This document shows, one piece after another, positions 1 to 11,249 of a stretch of DNA of 64,000 nt. Source of the DNA: Ligula intestinalis (Eukaryota; Platyhelminthes; Cestoda; Diphyllobothriidea; Diphyllobothriidae). Position numbers and translations under genes: made by a program. Where the stretch lies: NCBI GenBank assembly GCA_036362985.1, contig JAYGXS010000001.1, forward strand, positions 77,634,282-77,698,281, in the 5' to 3' direction. Each line of letters begins with the position of its first letter. Position 1 is the first letter of the stretch. Under the pieces are notes generated by a model, which was given only the letters and a program-made list of their open reading frames with translations, ran no database searches and was not told the DNA's origin.

Positions 1-1753
1 AGCTTCAGAAAGTCATTCCACCCTTACTCAATGGCAACAATCATTTTGTTACGGAGGATTTGAAGAAAGCAGCATTGCTAAATTCATTTTTCGCCAAGTT
101 CTTTACCATCGAAACTAGCCCCACTCCTGTAATCCCCCTGCTTTGTGATTCAAATCTCAGTACCCTTAATTTCTCACCCACTTGTCTTCAAAAAGAAATA
201 AGTCGTCTTAAAAATTAACATTCGGTTGGAACTGATAACATTCCAAACTCACTCATCAAACAATTAAGAGATTTCCCACCCTTACTGAGTAAGTTATTTT
301 CAGTGTTTTTTGAGTTGGCTTTTTCCTGGACTACTGGAAAACTTCTATTATAATTCCCGTATTTAAATCTGGTTCCCGATCAGATATTCACAATTATCGC
401 GGTGTTCCTAAAACGCCCTCTCTGGCTAAACTCTTTGAAAAACTAATTGCCAAAAAATTACAGATTTCTGCATAAACAATAACATTCTCAGCTCTCCACA
501 GCATGGCTTTTTACCGGACCGATCTTGTGAAACATGCCACATGTCTTTTCTAAATCTACTTACTTCTCTTCGTAATGATCGTCTATCTGTGGTAGTTATC
601 TATTTTGACCTTAGTTAAGCATTTGATAAAGTCCCTCACAGGAGGCTCCTAGCCAAACTAGAGGCTATAGGATTTCGTAGTCCTCTTACTGACTTCATCA
701 GATCTTACTTTTCAAATCGAAAACAAAAGGTCTTAGTGGGATCCTCATACTCTACTCCTACCGCAATTTTGAGTGGTGTCCTTCAAGGTACCGTGCTAGT
801 TCCTCTGCTTTTCTTGCTTTACATAAATGATATCTCATTGAGTGTTAAACACTCCCAATCTTATATTTATGCAGATGATCTCAAGTGTGTTTACTCCTTC
901 TCTAACTCTACGGCCGCGAGATGCCTAGAACAAATTCACTCTGATCTGCACGCTCTTTCGGCGTGGAGCTCAACATGGCAGATGGAGTTCTCACCTTCTA
1001 AGTGCCGATACATGTGCTTTGGGCCTGAAAGGCTGCCACAACCTGTTATTTTTCAAGGTTACCCAATGACTGAATGTTCCAGTATCAAGGACCTAGGATT
1101 AAGCTACACCAATAAAATAGACCTCTCTCCTCACGCCGATAGAATTACAACCAAAGCCGCACAGATTTGCGGCTTTATCTCTTATAATTTCTATCTTCCT
1201 GAAATGAAATGAAGCCTTTATCGTATGTTCGTGCATCCCATCTTAGAAAAGTAATGCCCCTTTTTCTGGTCTCATGAATGAAGGTAGCCGTTCAAAAATT
1301 GAACAAATTCAAAAAAAGTTCACACGAAAACTGCTGTATCCGACAGCTTCTATTACTTGCTACTCAAATAGGTGTCAATTAACGAAACTAAGGTTCCTTT
1401 GGGTCAGGAGATTGGAAGCAGGCTTTTGTCTCCTTTTTCGGCTAAATAATAGCACAAATTTACCCAGGACTTCTGTCATTACCCCCGTCAGCCGTCCCTA
1501 CAACCTAAGAAACTCGGCACTTGTTATACTCCCTCCTGCATCTTCCTCATGTAAACGCTCTTTGTTTTTTGCTTCCAGATATAGCTTTCTTTGGAATAAC
1601 TTACCAATCGAAATTAGGTCGTTAACTAGACTGTCTGCTTTCAAACGGAGACTGCACATTTATCTTAACACTGATTCTATTAACCTTCTATTCTCCTCAT
1701 CATTTCCGAGCAGCTTTTTCCATGACTCCGAGAAAGGACCATTGGGAATTTAG
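1..1753 (+). pseudogene. Decayed CR1/Jockey-type non-LTR reverse transcriptase (family B, 5' end outside window)
   Basis: The translation reads as the RT of a non-LTR retrotransposon in several frames. Near 70-110 there is a LLNSFFAKFF-like pre-RT segment. At 770-840 comes the block SGVLQGTVLVPLLFLLYIND, followed by the catalytic box YIYADDLK with the YADD residues intact at 868-879. The thumb and C-terminal region follows, with SIKDLGLSYTNKI, then RSKIEQIQKKFTRKLLYP and the closing WNNLP motif near 1,600. Stops (for example near 216 and 616) and frame changes show that it is inactive. The C-terminal part resembles the element at 58,430-62,620 more than the family A copies. The element continues to the left of the window. 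Confidence 0.85.
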
Positions 1754-2199
1754 GAGATCTGCTTGAAACTATTCGCTCTGCCTCATGTCCCCCGAGAACC
1801 TAGATGTTTCCATTAACCACCGCTGAATCAAACGAAGCCACGCGGAAGTACTCAGTCTAAAATGCTGTAGTTTCGTTGAATACTCACCTTCATCAGACCA
1901 CCCACACCTATTTCTGCTCTACTACTATCTTCCTAAGCAGTTTTTTCTCTTGCACACTTTTTGAATATGGAGGCCCGTTGAACACTGTCTCCATTTTCAA
2001 TGTAAGAGTTTTTTTTTAACTGCCATAAGTTTTCGTTTTTAGTTCAAAATTACTTGCAAAACATTGCTGAATGTTGCCCCAAAAGGACAATTGCTGCTGA
2101 TATTATTACGAATTTCTACGTCTTCTTGCACATTTTGTCTAATTATTTTTTGAATTTTTATTTTTTCGAAATTAACTTTGTATAGATAGTGCCGTACCG
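1754..2199. other. Spacer without gene
   Basis: This is T-rich DNA between two retrotransposon fragments. It may include the 3' UTR of the first copy, but I see no coding segment or structured repeat in it. Confidence 0.5.
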
Positions 2200-4080
2200 G
2201 CGCTTAAAATATAAATTCCAAATACTGGAATCCTTCCTCCTGATTGGAAAACAGCGCATATTACACCGCTTTACAAAAGCGGTAGTCGTGCAGCTGCGAA
2301 CAACTACAGACCCGTGAGTTTGATCTCCATATGCTGCAAAGTAATGGAGATGATCAAGAAAGAATAGATAATTTATTGTGAACCTCACAACATTTTGTCT
2401 AATGCACAATATGGCTTTCGTAGGGGTAGGTCATGTGTAACAAACTTTTTTACACGATGCAAAGCTGGCCAAGGGCAATCGATGCAAACGAAACCATGCT
2501 TGCGGCCTACACTGATTTCCGAAAGGCCTTCGACAGTGTTACGCACCAACTCAATAGATAAATTAATTTTATATTTTAGGCCCGGAGGGCCTCGTAATTG
2601 CAAACTTAGTGCTGTGGATACATAAATGCAAATTTGATAAATGCTGCGCTCCGTGTAACAACCACATAGACAGCGGGAGCGTTTAGTAGTGTTGGTAGAT
2701 TAATTCTTTTTCACCAACGTATCGTCGTTTTAAAATAGTAGTTAACAATCTCTGAAACGCATGGTGAACTAAGGAGGAAGCAGTGAAAAAAAAACTCCTA
2801 CCATCAAAGCTTGGGCGGAGTTCAGCAAACTTCCGCTTAAAAAAACAAAACGTAGGAGAATAAAAATGCTTCAACAAAATTAAAGGGGTGGGTTGAGAGG
2901 ATTGATTGTAGTGCAAATGAGACAGGACTGTTGATGAGAACGTATGAGGGATGGAAACGCTTCTTGTAATTGGAGAAATCATATAAGAGCAGAGGCTGTC
3001 GTTCACCACTGTAACACCGCCCGACTGGCTTCATGATCAACCATCAGGGGGGTGATCCTGCACAAGTTGAGACTGCTGGGTATCGGAGGCAGACATTTTA
3101 CATGGATTGAGAATTTCCTCGCTGGTATGTATGTGTAGGTCGACAAAAATTAAGGCTGACAGTCATCGAGAGCGGAGTGCCTCAAGGTTCATTACTCAGA
3201 CCAACACTCTTTCTCATTTTCGTTAATGATTGTGTAAAGGAATTAGACTGTGAGCGTACCATGTTTTAGGATGCCATAAAAATATGAAAGGTCATCAAGT
3301 GTGCTGCCAATGAAGATAACTTCCGGGAAAATCTTTGTCGATTAAACGATTGGTCGCATAGATGGCTGCTGGCCTTCAATTCGAACAAATGCACTCTGCT
3401 GCGCCTGGGAAATCGAAATTTGGTCCCTGATGCGCGACCCTACCATTTGAACGGGATCCCACTCCAAGAAGCTAAAATACAGAAAGATCTCGGAATCTGG
3501 ATGACAGAAAACCTCAAACCTTTTACACAACGATATAAGGTGGCTAAAAATGAAACTTAAATGTTGTACGCCATCAAGCGGGCATTCACGGTTTTTGATG
3601 AAAACTGTTGCTCGAAAATTTTCGGTACCTTCATGAGGCCAAATCTTGAATACGTGATTCAAGCCTGGAGACTGTGGTTGCGGTAGAATTATAACGTACT
3701 TGAAAGGGTGCAGCGGCGAACCAAAGAATAAGTGAGACGCTAAGGTTCACCACCCTGTGAGATCCTTCTAAATAGCTTAAATCTCTTTCCTCTGAGCTAT
3801 AGGCAGTTACACGGAGATTTGATACAATCGTGCGTGGCTTGGCCTGTGCTCTCATGTGTGAAGACTTTTTCCAACTCGCCACTAGAACTAATCTCCGGGG
3901 ACATCCCTTAAAATTGTATATGCCCCAAGGACGATTGGATGTGAGGGAGTATTTTTTTCTATAATTGGGTCGTGAATTCGTGGAATAACCTTCGTGAGGT
4001 GACAGTTATGTTCCAATCTTTGGAAACATTCACACACCGACTTGATATACATATGCTATAGCACAAAGTAAACTATGTGA
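2200..4080 (+). pseudogene. 5'-truncated family A non-LTR RT copy (A1), interrupted
   Basis: The sequence starts inside the RT fingers, with NNYRPVSLISICCKVME then LSNAQYGFRRGRSC and a KAFDSV-type palm motif at about 2,520-2,540. It is then broken by a foreign repeat (2,553 to about 3,044) and resumes with LHKLRLLGI. Further motifs are ESGVPQGSLL, FLIFVNDC, a destroyed FADD box (F-stop-DA near 3,265), QKDLGIWMTENL and GTFMRPNLEY. The closing WNNLR and FTHRLD motifs lie near 3,980-4,050. It has many stops and no endonuclease, as expected for a 5'-truncated retroposed copy. It matches the fuller copy at 52,455-56,705 motif by motif. Confidence 0.82.
2553..3044 (-). repeat. Dispersed repeat inserted in the RT of copy A1 (second copy near 57,190)
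   Basis: The RT reading breaks after FDSVTHQ and resumes after about 490 bp, so this segment is an insertion. Its first ~310 bp align by eye with 57,190-57,512. Shared blocks are an AT-rich TAAATTAATTTTA-type tail, then ggcccggagggcctcgt, gcaaac.tagtgct.tgg, caaccacata.gc.a.cgg, gaagcagtgaaaaa and ggcggagttcagc. The AT-rich tail lies on the left, so the repeat probably reads on the minus strand with its 3' tail at 2,553. I see no RT or transposase in it. It is probably a non-autonomous (SINE-like) element; I could not see clear target duplications. Confidence 0.6.
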
Positions 4081-5289
4081 AAAATTAACCTTGTAACACC
4101 ACTGCACCATGTGACGGTCTACATTTTCCTGACTGAACACTTGTTAACATTTTTTATAATTCTTGAGATTTTGATGGAACAAATAGGTAGTTTGAAGGTG
4201 CACGCCTATTTTTTCCTCAAATATGCTGACTGACAGACTGATGTGCTGATGTCCGTTAACAATAGCCTGTAGGTGGTACTGTGCAAAAAAGCAGTGAACA
4301 AACTCCTAAGGCATGGCTAGGAATACAAAAGATGGAATGTCATTTGTGGTTTTTAGGACAATACTGTCGCTCATGGGAGTAAAGTACGTGAAATATAGAA
4401 CTGACATGCTTCTGTAAATGTCGGCAGCAAGCCAGCGGCCCCTCGCGACTTATTTCTTTATCGAAAGGGTTACGCGAAGAGGAGTCACGAAAGCATCCCG
4501 AAGAACTGGAGATCCGACCACGATACGTCCTTGCTTTTTGCGGTGTTTACCGATAAGGTGAAAAGGTAGATTTGACAGCACCAAAGATGTGCTTTACAAA
4601 TGAACCTTATTAATTACTAGCGTGGAAGCCTGGCTTCGCCTTGGGCTTCCCTACATGTTGTTGACTATTAGGTAGGCAAATAGCATATGAGAACTTCTTA
4701 AAATGATTATGACCAGTTAATTTCAGATTTATTTAGGAAATTCATAAGTAAATACCTTTGAACTCCCTCTTTGTACATAATTATGATGCAAATCCTGTGG
4801 CGCTGCCAGAAATGGATCAGCGTTGGGTAGGGGAAGACAGTAAAAAAGTCCTTAGGCATTTTCCCAAAGTCAAGTTTCGAGTGCCGTTTTGCGGGATTTT
4901 AAAGAGAAAAACTATCGAGTGTGGGGCTGGGGCTGGGAGGAGGGAGGCGACGGGTATATGTAAATCGGATGTCTTGCTGCTGAAAGTGTTGGAATGATGT
5001 CAAGAGGAGGCCATCGCGGTTGATCAAATCCCTGATGGTCACATGAGGGTAAGATCGCAATGGGCACGAGAACATCGCCGAGTACCGGAGTTGAGCCCAT
5101 CGTACACCCTGGCTGGTTACCGGGTCTGCTGACCAGATATCGAAGCACGGGAGCCCAACGATCGTCAACAGTTATTCTAAGCAAACAGAGTACTGAAAAG
5201 TAGCGAGCCGTATAGTTTTTAAAGGAACTTTCTGCCAGAGAAGTTTGGTGGCAAACCTTACTTGCTGCCGAGCGGCAATCTAATTATTC
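4081..5289. other. Spacer without gene
   Basis: I see no gene here. There is a C/T-rich tract (GA-rich on the + strand) around 4,920-4,955 that makes overlapping minus-strand open frames of low complexity. A short hairpin at 5,261-5,277 (arms ttgctg/cggcaa) lies near the presumed 3' end of the Helitron. Confidence 0.45.
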
Positions 5290-5529
5290 TAGCGTCATTA
5301 CAAATAACACCTTTTTTCATGCTTGTCCAACTGCATCACAAACATGTCCACAGGTGGCATTAAAATATGAGCGAGTAAATAAGTATGTATGCGGCGGAAA
5401 GTGGTGAATGTGGGCATTAAGAGAGCAGAATTTTGAAATAAAACAATAGAGAGAAATACGGGATCATGAGAAGGCAGGAAATAAGGATCAATCCGCACCG
5501 TAAGGAGATGGAAGGAAGATTCGTCAGAC

Positions 5530-7070
5530 TTACGCTTCTGGGTAAACGACATTTCTCGTAACGCCGTTGGATGCCAATACATACAAATTGGTTTTCAAGC
5601 CAACCCGAGATATCGCAACGTAGAGCTGACCGTGGGAAAAGCACGATTCTCCCAGGTGAATTCCAGCCACCCTGAAGGTTTGACCTTGGGACTTGTTGAT
5701 GGAAATGACGAAGCAAACCTTCACGGGAAATTGAAGTCGTCGGAAATTAAATGGAGTGTCAGATGGCACGATAAGAATAATCAGTCTCACTTTTTGCACA
5801 GCTGGTCATAATTGTGGCCTCTCTAAGGAAAAGCATCAGTCGCTTGACAATAAGCCTAGTGCCATTGCATCATCGCGCTGCATCAATAATTCTCATCAGC
5901 ATAATTGGCGCGCCAACCTTCAAAACCAGTTTATGCGATGGAACGCCAGATATTTCCAAGCTGTTCAGGAATTCGACTGGATAATTAACACAGTCGGAAG
6001 GATCAACCATCGTATCGAATGATTTGTTCAGTTTTTCCTCACCTGGACGAAGACGGCTAATTCTGTCGTTAATGGAATTGACGAATTTGTTGGTCAGAGA
6101 AAGAATTTTTCGTTGGCATAACCATTCTGCGTCGGTAAAGTTATTTTGGAGATTAGGAAAAACTTTGTCTCTAAGATCTTCGTCACTGCTCGGCAAATTT
6201 GCAACCAAACTAATAGGGATGGTTCCGGTAGCATTGCTGTCAATTTTCCCTTCGCCAATCTTCAAGATGTTGGTGGAGAATCCATCGTTTTCATGGGCAT
6301 TGTGCAGGAGAACTCTCATACTGTTCATGAGTTTTAATGTCTTCACGGTTGACCAAAGCGGTGTTTATTGTAGGCAGAATTTTACCTGGTCACCCCTGGT
6401 ACCCCTTCGAATCACCGGTAGTGTCTGGCGGAAATCACCAGATAAAAACATTGTGATGCCACCAAACGGAATTTTTTTCCTGGGACATCACGCAGCGTTC
6501 AATCTACCGCTTCCAGTGCATTTCTGTTGGCCGTGGTACAATTGTCCCAAATTATAGCTGAGCACCGTTTCGACAATTCAGATGATCCACTACCTCTGCT
6601 CATGTGGCATGTTGCGGTGCCATCACCAGGTAACCTCAGAGGAAGCTTGAAAGTACTGTAAGCAGTTCGGCCACCGGGAAGTAACGTCACTGCTATACCA
6701 GCCGATGCAACAGCCAAAACAATTTTGCTTTCGTTGCGCAGCTCAGCCAAAAGCGGCTGAATGACGAACGTTTAGCCAGTTCCACCGGGCGCATCCGAAA
6801 AGAAAACGTGGTCGCCATTACTGCGGTTATGGACACTGTCAATAATAGTGTTGAATGCGTGAAGTTGATCAACCAGCATCCTTGGTTTTTGAAGAGCCAC
6901 GTATGCTGCCAGCTCGGTAACACTGTAGCAAAGTTCCCGCTGAATTTCAGTTGGAAGCTGATTCCCAATGCTTCTGTCAAAAGGAGGAAATCCATACCTT
7001 TTAAGTTGCTCTCCACCCATTTCAACCAAGGTGTTTTCAATGTGAATGAGTGCCATGTTTTAGATGGCGG
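5530..7070 (-). pseudogene. Helitron Pif1-like helicase domain (broken)
   Basis: Reading on the minus strand, the segment TEIQRELCYSVTELAAY leads into FSDAPGGTG, the Walker A motif. Here the codon that should give the ATP-binding lysine is TAA (6,772-6,774), followed by T-F-V. Next come LAVASAGIAVTLLPGGRTAY, the Walker B-like IIWDN (normally WDE) and LKLMNSMRVLLHN. FANLP-type helicase segments follow, then the C-terminal SINKSQGQTF...GIHLGESCFSHGQLYVAISR, typical of Pif1 and Helitron helicases. The domain unwinds DNA during rolling-circle transposition in active relatives. This copy cannot bind ATP normally and contains further frameshifts. Confidence 0.88.
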
Positions 7071-7116
7071 CATTAAAGTCTACGGGAAAATGGGCATTTT
7101 GCAACTGTAGTTGATA

Positions 7117-9600
7117 TCAGTAGTCTTCCGACATATCATTTCTGTACTTAAACCATAGATCATGGGGGCAGTTCAACTCACAACTTCTGATACACAACGC
7201 AAGCAGTCGACGTGATTGAAAAGGAGCGTTAGCAACGACAGCTTCAGCGATGGTGTTCTCCCACTGATTATCATCTTCAAGCAGACCACACCTTGCACAG
7301 GCTTCTCTGTAGGTAGAACACAGAAAACCGTCAATCTTCCTTAGATCTTCAAACGATTTTGGACCTTTAACTTCATGGACTAGCATTCGTAAGTAGAAGC
7401 ATTCTTGTTGAGAGGGGTGAACAGTGTAAATTCTGCCCATTTTCACATCATACTTGATGCCCGGATGTCCGTCAACTGGAATGCCTACATTTCGTCGGAC
7501 CCACTTGTTTCGATTCCATGTGTAGTATGAGGGGACCTGAATATACAAAAGTGTCTGGGCAAACGAATCTTGCTGGCACAATTTGAAGAAAGCAGTCAAA
7601 GTTGTATCTTTAGGATTCTAAAGCTGATCCAAGAGGAATCCTTCCGTAAAGTAAATCCGTTTGGCCATTTTCCAGGTGAACGCTTAAGTGTTCAATGGCC
7701 GGAAAAAGGTTATGGATATCAAAACCTAGGATTCTCCAAAATGCCTCATTGCTGCTGATGTATCTGCCCATTTCATACTGGGTAATCTTATCATTGTTGT
7801 TACGGTGGTTGAGAGAGTACATGGTGGCATCGGATCCTTTGTTGATGTACTTGCAGACGTATTTGATGGACTTCGCTGAGTTGCAAAATTCAACGTTGAT
7901 ATGGGCGTTGAATACTTTTGACAGTAAGGGGCAATACGGCACAATCCAACGATTATCAATAGCCACACCACCGTTTCGCCTTTCATTGATAACTGCTTCG
8001 AATCCGCCAATCTCAAGTTGTCGCCTTCTATCGAGAGGGTAACCATCCCCATCAGTCTGAGTTGCATCTATAAATCACTTGGGATATCTCTTGGCACATT
8101 TCCCATCCTTCGTGCAAGGGCTGTTAGGATTTATTTGACCGCATATGCCATGCACCATTTTAGTTTTGATCGTTTCAAACAGGACAGGGTCAACGGATCG
8201 GTCCGGCAACTCTGGGCATATAACTTTGTCGACACCGGAAAAGTGCAATTTTTCCTTCAGCCAGACCAAAATGTGAGCGTGGGATAATCCTCTCGTTTGC
8301 CACTCAAAAGTGTACATGTGACACTGAACATCACAGAAAATTTTGAATTTTGTGATGAGTCTCATCATGGTTTTCAACTTAAGCTGGAATACCCGCGCGG
8401 ACAAACCATGGCAACCCTGTGGCTTTTGACCGGGGAACAACTCATCAGTAATTTCAGGCCACGATGGGTTGCAGGTAAACGTAATGAATAGATCCGGGCA
8501 ACCAAAATGCCTAGCATAAACCAACGTATCTTGAGTTTTCTCATGCATGTAGCGAGGAGATCCAGTGTGGCTTGACGGCAAGATGAAAAGATGACCATTA
8601 CCACCATCAGAAAAGATATTGTCTCTAAGGTGGATGTAGTTGTCCATGTGAAGTTCATTCTGGTGTGTGCGGAAATAGCAAAGGCATTCTGTTTCCATTT
8701 TGGCAAACATATCAACAGCAAATTGCAGGAACAGCGTTTAAAATCGACAAAGTAGGTTGAAAGTTCGTTCCCGAATCATAAAGTGATATGAGTAGAAGGC
8801 TTTACAACTGACTGTTTTACGGGTGCCAATTTGAGGTATACTGAAGCGATAACCGTCTTCAGCATGAACAAGCATGAGAGGATATTTTAAGGCGTTGTAT
8901 GAACGGTGTGTCTCGTATATCCTTTGCAACCTATCGTCCCTCCTTTTCAAGACAATATCCCTGCTGCCGTGCTGTGTTTCTAACATAATGACGGCCACCT
9001 AGTTGCATGCAGGAGCATTAAATCTTCGCTGTTGTTCTCCACGAGGACGTTTATCGGCATCTATGACAATAGTGAAGTCAATGGAAGCATGCATCTCCAG
9101 GGTGGACTTGAAACTGTTAACCTAGCTGTTGCGCTGGTGTAGCATGTATTGAAGGGACAGTATTTTATGACGCTTTAAGCCTTGGTACACTCGCGATCGG
9201 CTTTGAGCGTGTAGGTTTATGTTTTCTACGAAATATATTTACAGAAATTTCGGCTCGCCATCAGGAGGAGGAAGTAACGATCCAATCCGGTGGCAAACCT
9301 AGCCTTCCAACTTAAAGGTAAGCATAAATCCAACCTCACGAACAACTTTGGCACCAAATGAGGTCATATGAAACACACCATTGTATTTTCTAATATTAGA
9401 AAGAAAACTTTTCGAGTCGTTGGTATTACCAGTAAGCAATGTTTGAAGTATTTCCGGTGGTGGGGGCAAGTTATTCAGTAGAACTTAGCCATTGGAACAG
9501 CACATGCCGATCGTCTCACCAGTCCATTTTTTCGCCTGACAATGTCCGCAACCTTCTACCGTCTTCCCAATGGAAACATTTACATTTTCCGCATGACAAG
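7117..9600 (-). pseudogene. Helitron Rep (HUH nuclease) region, broken
   Basis: The minus-strand frames contain the Helitron replication-initiator domain. DTLVYARHFGCPDLFITFTC leads to the two-histidine motif RGLSHAHILVWL near 8,290. The paired-tyrosine motif YVCKYINKGSD follows near 7,860, with both tyrosines kept. Downstream are QECFYLRMLVHEVKGPKSFEDLR and the EACARCGLLEDDNQW block. The nuclease nicks and covalently joins the DNA strand in active elements. The HUH and Tyr residues survive, but stops (for example before VAVIML near 9,000) and frame changes break the polypeptide. Upstream blocks to ~9,600 match the usual Helitron N-terminal region. Confidence 0.85.
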
Positions 9601-10100
9601 ACTTGGGATGTAATTGAGTGAGGCTTTGTCCCAAACTTGAGCATTTATGGAAGCAACCGACGGGCCAGAGTCGCCAAACCGTATGGGAATTAGTTCCAAA
9701 CTGGAGTTTCCAGCATCGTTTGGGCGTTGATCCGCTCTCTGTGATGCTTGCACAGTCAGACGTGCACTTCTACATCTGGGTAATTCGTTTTGCCGACGTT
9801 GCGAATCTCTTAACCTACCTTGCTGTCTCCTTCGTAGGGTTTAGACCTCGGTTTCTTGGGAGAAGTTAATTTGATGGCAAATCACGTCTTCACGTCTTCT
9901 TTGCAGCATTTGATCTTCTGTTTCTTAGGAGCGTCGATATCGCTGACGTATGGCATTTGTCTCCAGGCGAAGCCGTCTCTTTGCCTGTGTTTCTTGCGAA
10001 CGTCTATTAACATTGGCAAGGCTCTTCTGTTCCTTCGTTTGAACTTGTGTTCTCGCGGCTGCTCTTATTCCTTTTCTACCTAATGAGGTAGAACCTACAA

Positions 10101-11228
10101 ATAGGTTATTATTTTGAACAGAATAACATGAGGTAGAAAAGAAGTACGTTTACAACGTTACCTTCAGTCACCAGCCCATCATCGCTTGTCGACTTTTTTT
10201 GTGTTCAAAACATGCCTGACGTCATCACTGTCGTCCATAATGATAGTTTGTAAGGATTTGATTGGAAGAGAAGGGATTTATGTGGTAGGCCATTCAATCG
10301 CATCGCTGTGGAGGGAGGGGGGGGGGGGGGGGCGGTCTTTCAACCGGCCGCGACAACTTACGCGTAAGTAAAGGGGGAGGTCCAAGTGATAGTAGGTCAA
10401 AGGGGTTACGCTCAACCCATCCAGTAGTAACAAAGGGGTAAGAGGGAGAGAGAGGTGTAAAGGGATCATGGGCATCATATTCTAGTCATAATTGGGGACC
10501 AGCGAAATGGGGGTGGGGGGAGGGGGTGAGAGGGGAATTAGTCCGACAATTAATGTCATCCCGTGGTCATCGTCTCAAGTTTTGTTTGGAGGTGTGAGAC
10601 GGTGTCGGCGGCGTTTGGATGCTTGGTTTACGGTGAGTGAATTTGAAGCAGCTGTGCAAACACGGTTATAGCCCTTGCTACATTGGCGAGGGGTGACTTT
10701 TCAAGCGGCCGCGACGACCTGGACGCGACGACCCCTTCCCCTTCTCCACCCCCGCCCACCCCCGCGTGGCGTATTCACGTCCGCATTACACCTCGGGCGT
10801 CACTTGCATCCTCACGCGCACGGTAGAATGAGGGATCAACGTAGAGACCGACACGCACAGGCGACCGGGAACGCGTACCGACAAAGTGATCGTAGTACTA
10901 ACATGCGCGCGTCGAAGGCGCACAAGGTGTGTTGACCTGACTCCGGCGACCAATGATAACGGAGACACACACAGAGACAGTCACCGATTTTATTAAGTAT
11001 GCAGAGTAAAAAACAGACGAAACCGCCACGGTCGTCAGCATTCGTTTTTAAGGTCAATATGTGAAAAATGTTACAATGCCGCGTAGCCTAGGGCCATAGT
11101 TTTTGTAGAAACGACTGCCGACACGATCGTTGCAGTTCGCATAGTTAGAAGAAGGCAGCGCGAAGTTATTAGGGTATGCATGATAAAAAATACGTAGAGT
11201 AAATAACGATACTACTTAAAATAGCTAG
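10101..11228. other. GC/G-rich low-complexity spacer
   Basis: There is no gene here. The region has a 16-base G run at 10,317-10,332 and a four-tract G cluster at 10,509-10,535. A phrase of the type cggccgcgac recurs near 10,344 and 10,708. The base composition (long GC- and CpG-rich stretches to about 11,060) is unlike the AT-rich DNA on either side. Confidence 0.6.
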
Positions 11229-11249
11229 TAGTATATATATATATATATA
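11229..11249. repeat. (TA)n microsatellite at the 3' end of reverse copy A2
   Basis: This is a short TA dinucleotide run. It lies directly beyond the 3' (left) end of the minus-strand family A element, as the longer TA run does after the full copy at 56,706. Confidence 0.8.

Larger units (their letters stand above)
5290..10100 (-). mobile_element. Helitron (RepHel rolling-circle transposon), inactivated
   Basis: On the minus strand the order is that of an animal Helitron. It has a basic N-terminal leader near 10,090-9,850 and a CCSNG...PPPPEIL / NGVFHMTSFG block at 9,520-9,330. A CHRIGSLLPPPDGEPKF block follows at about 9,310-9,240, then the Rep nuclease, then a Pif1-type helicase ending near 5,530. 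Helitrons move by rolling-circle replication using an HUH nuclease fused to a helicase. Many stops and frame shifts break the ~4.6 kb reading frame. I could not identify the exact termini (5' TC, 3' CTRR with hairpin), so the boundaries are approximate and follow the coding similarity. Confidence 0.88.

Noticed and set aside
5261..5277. Short hairpin considered as the Helitron 3' terminal hairpin
   Set aside because: No CTRR-type end lies at the usual ~10 nt distance, so the terminus cannot be assigned.
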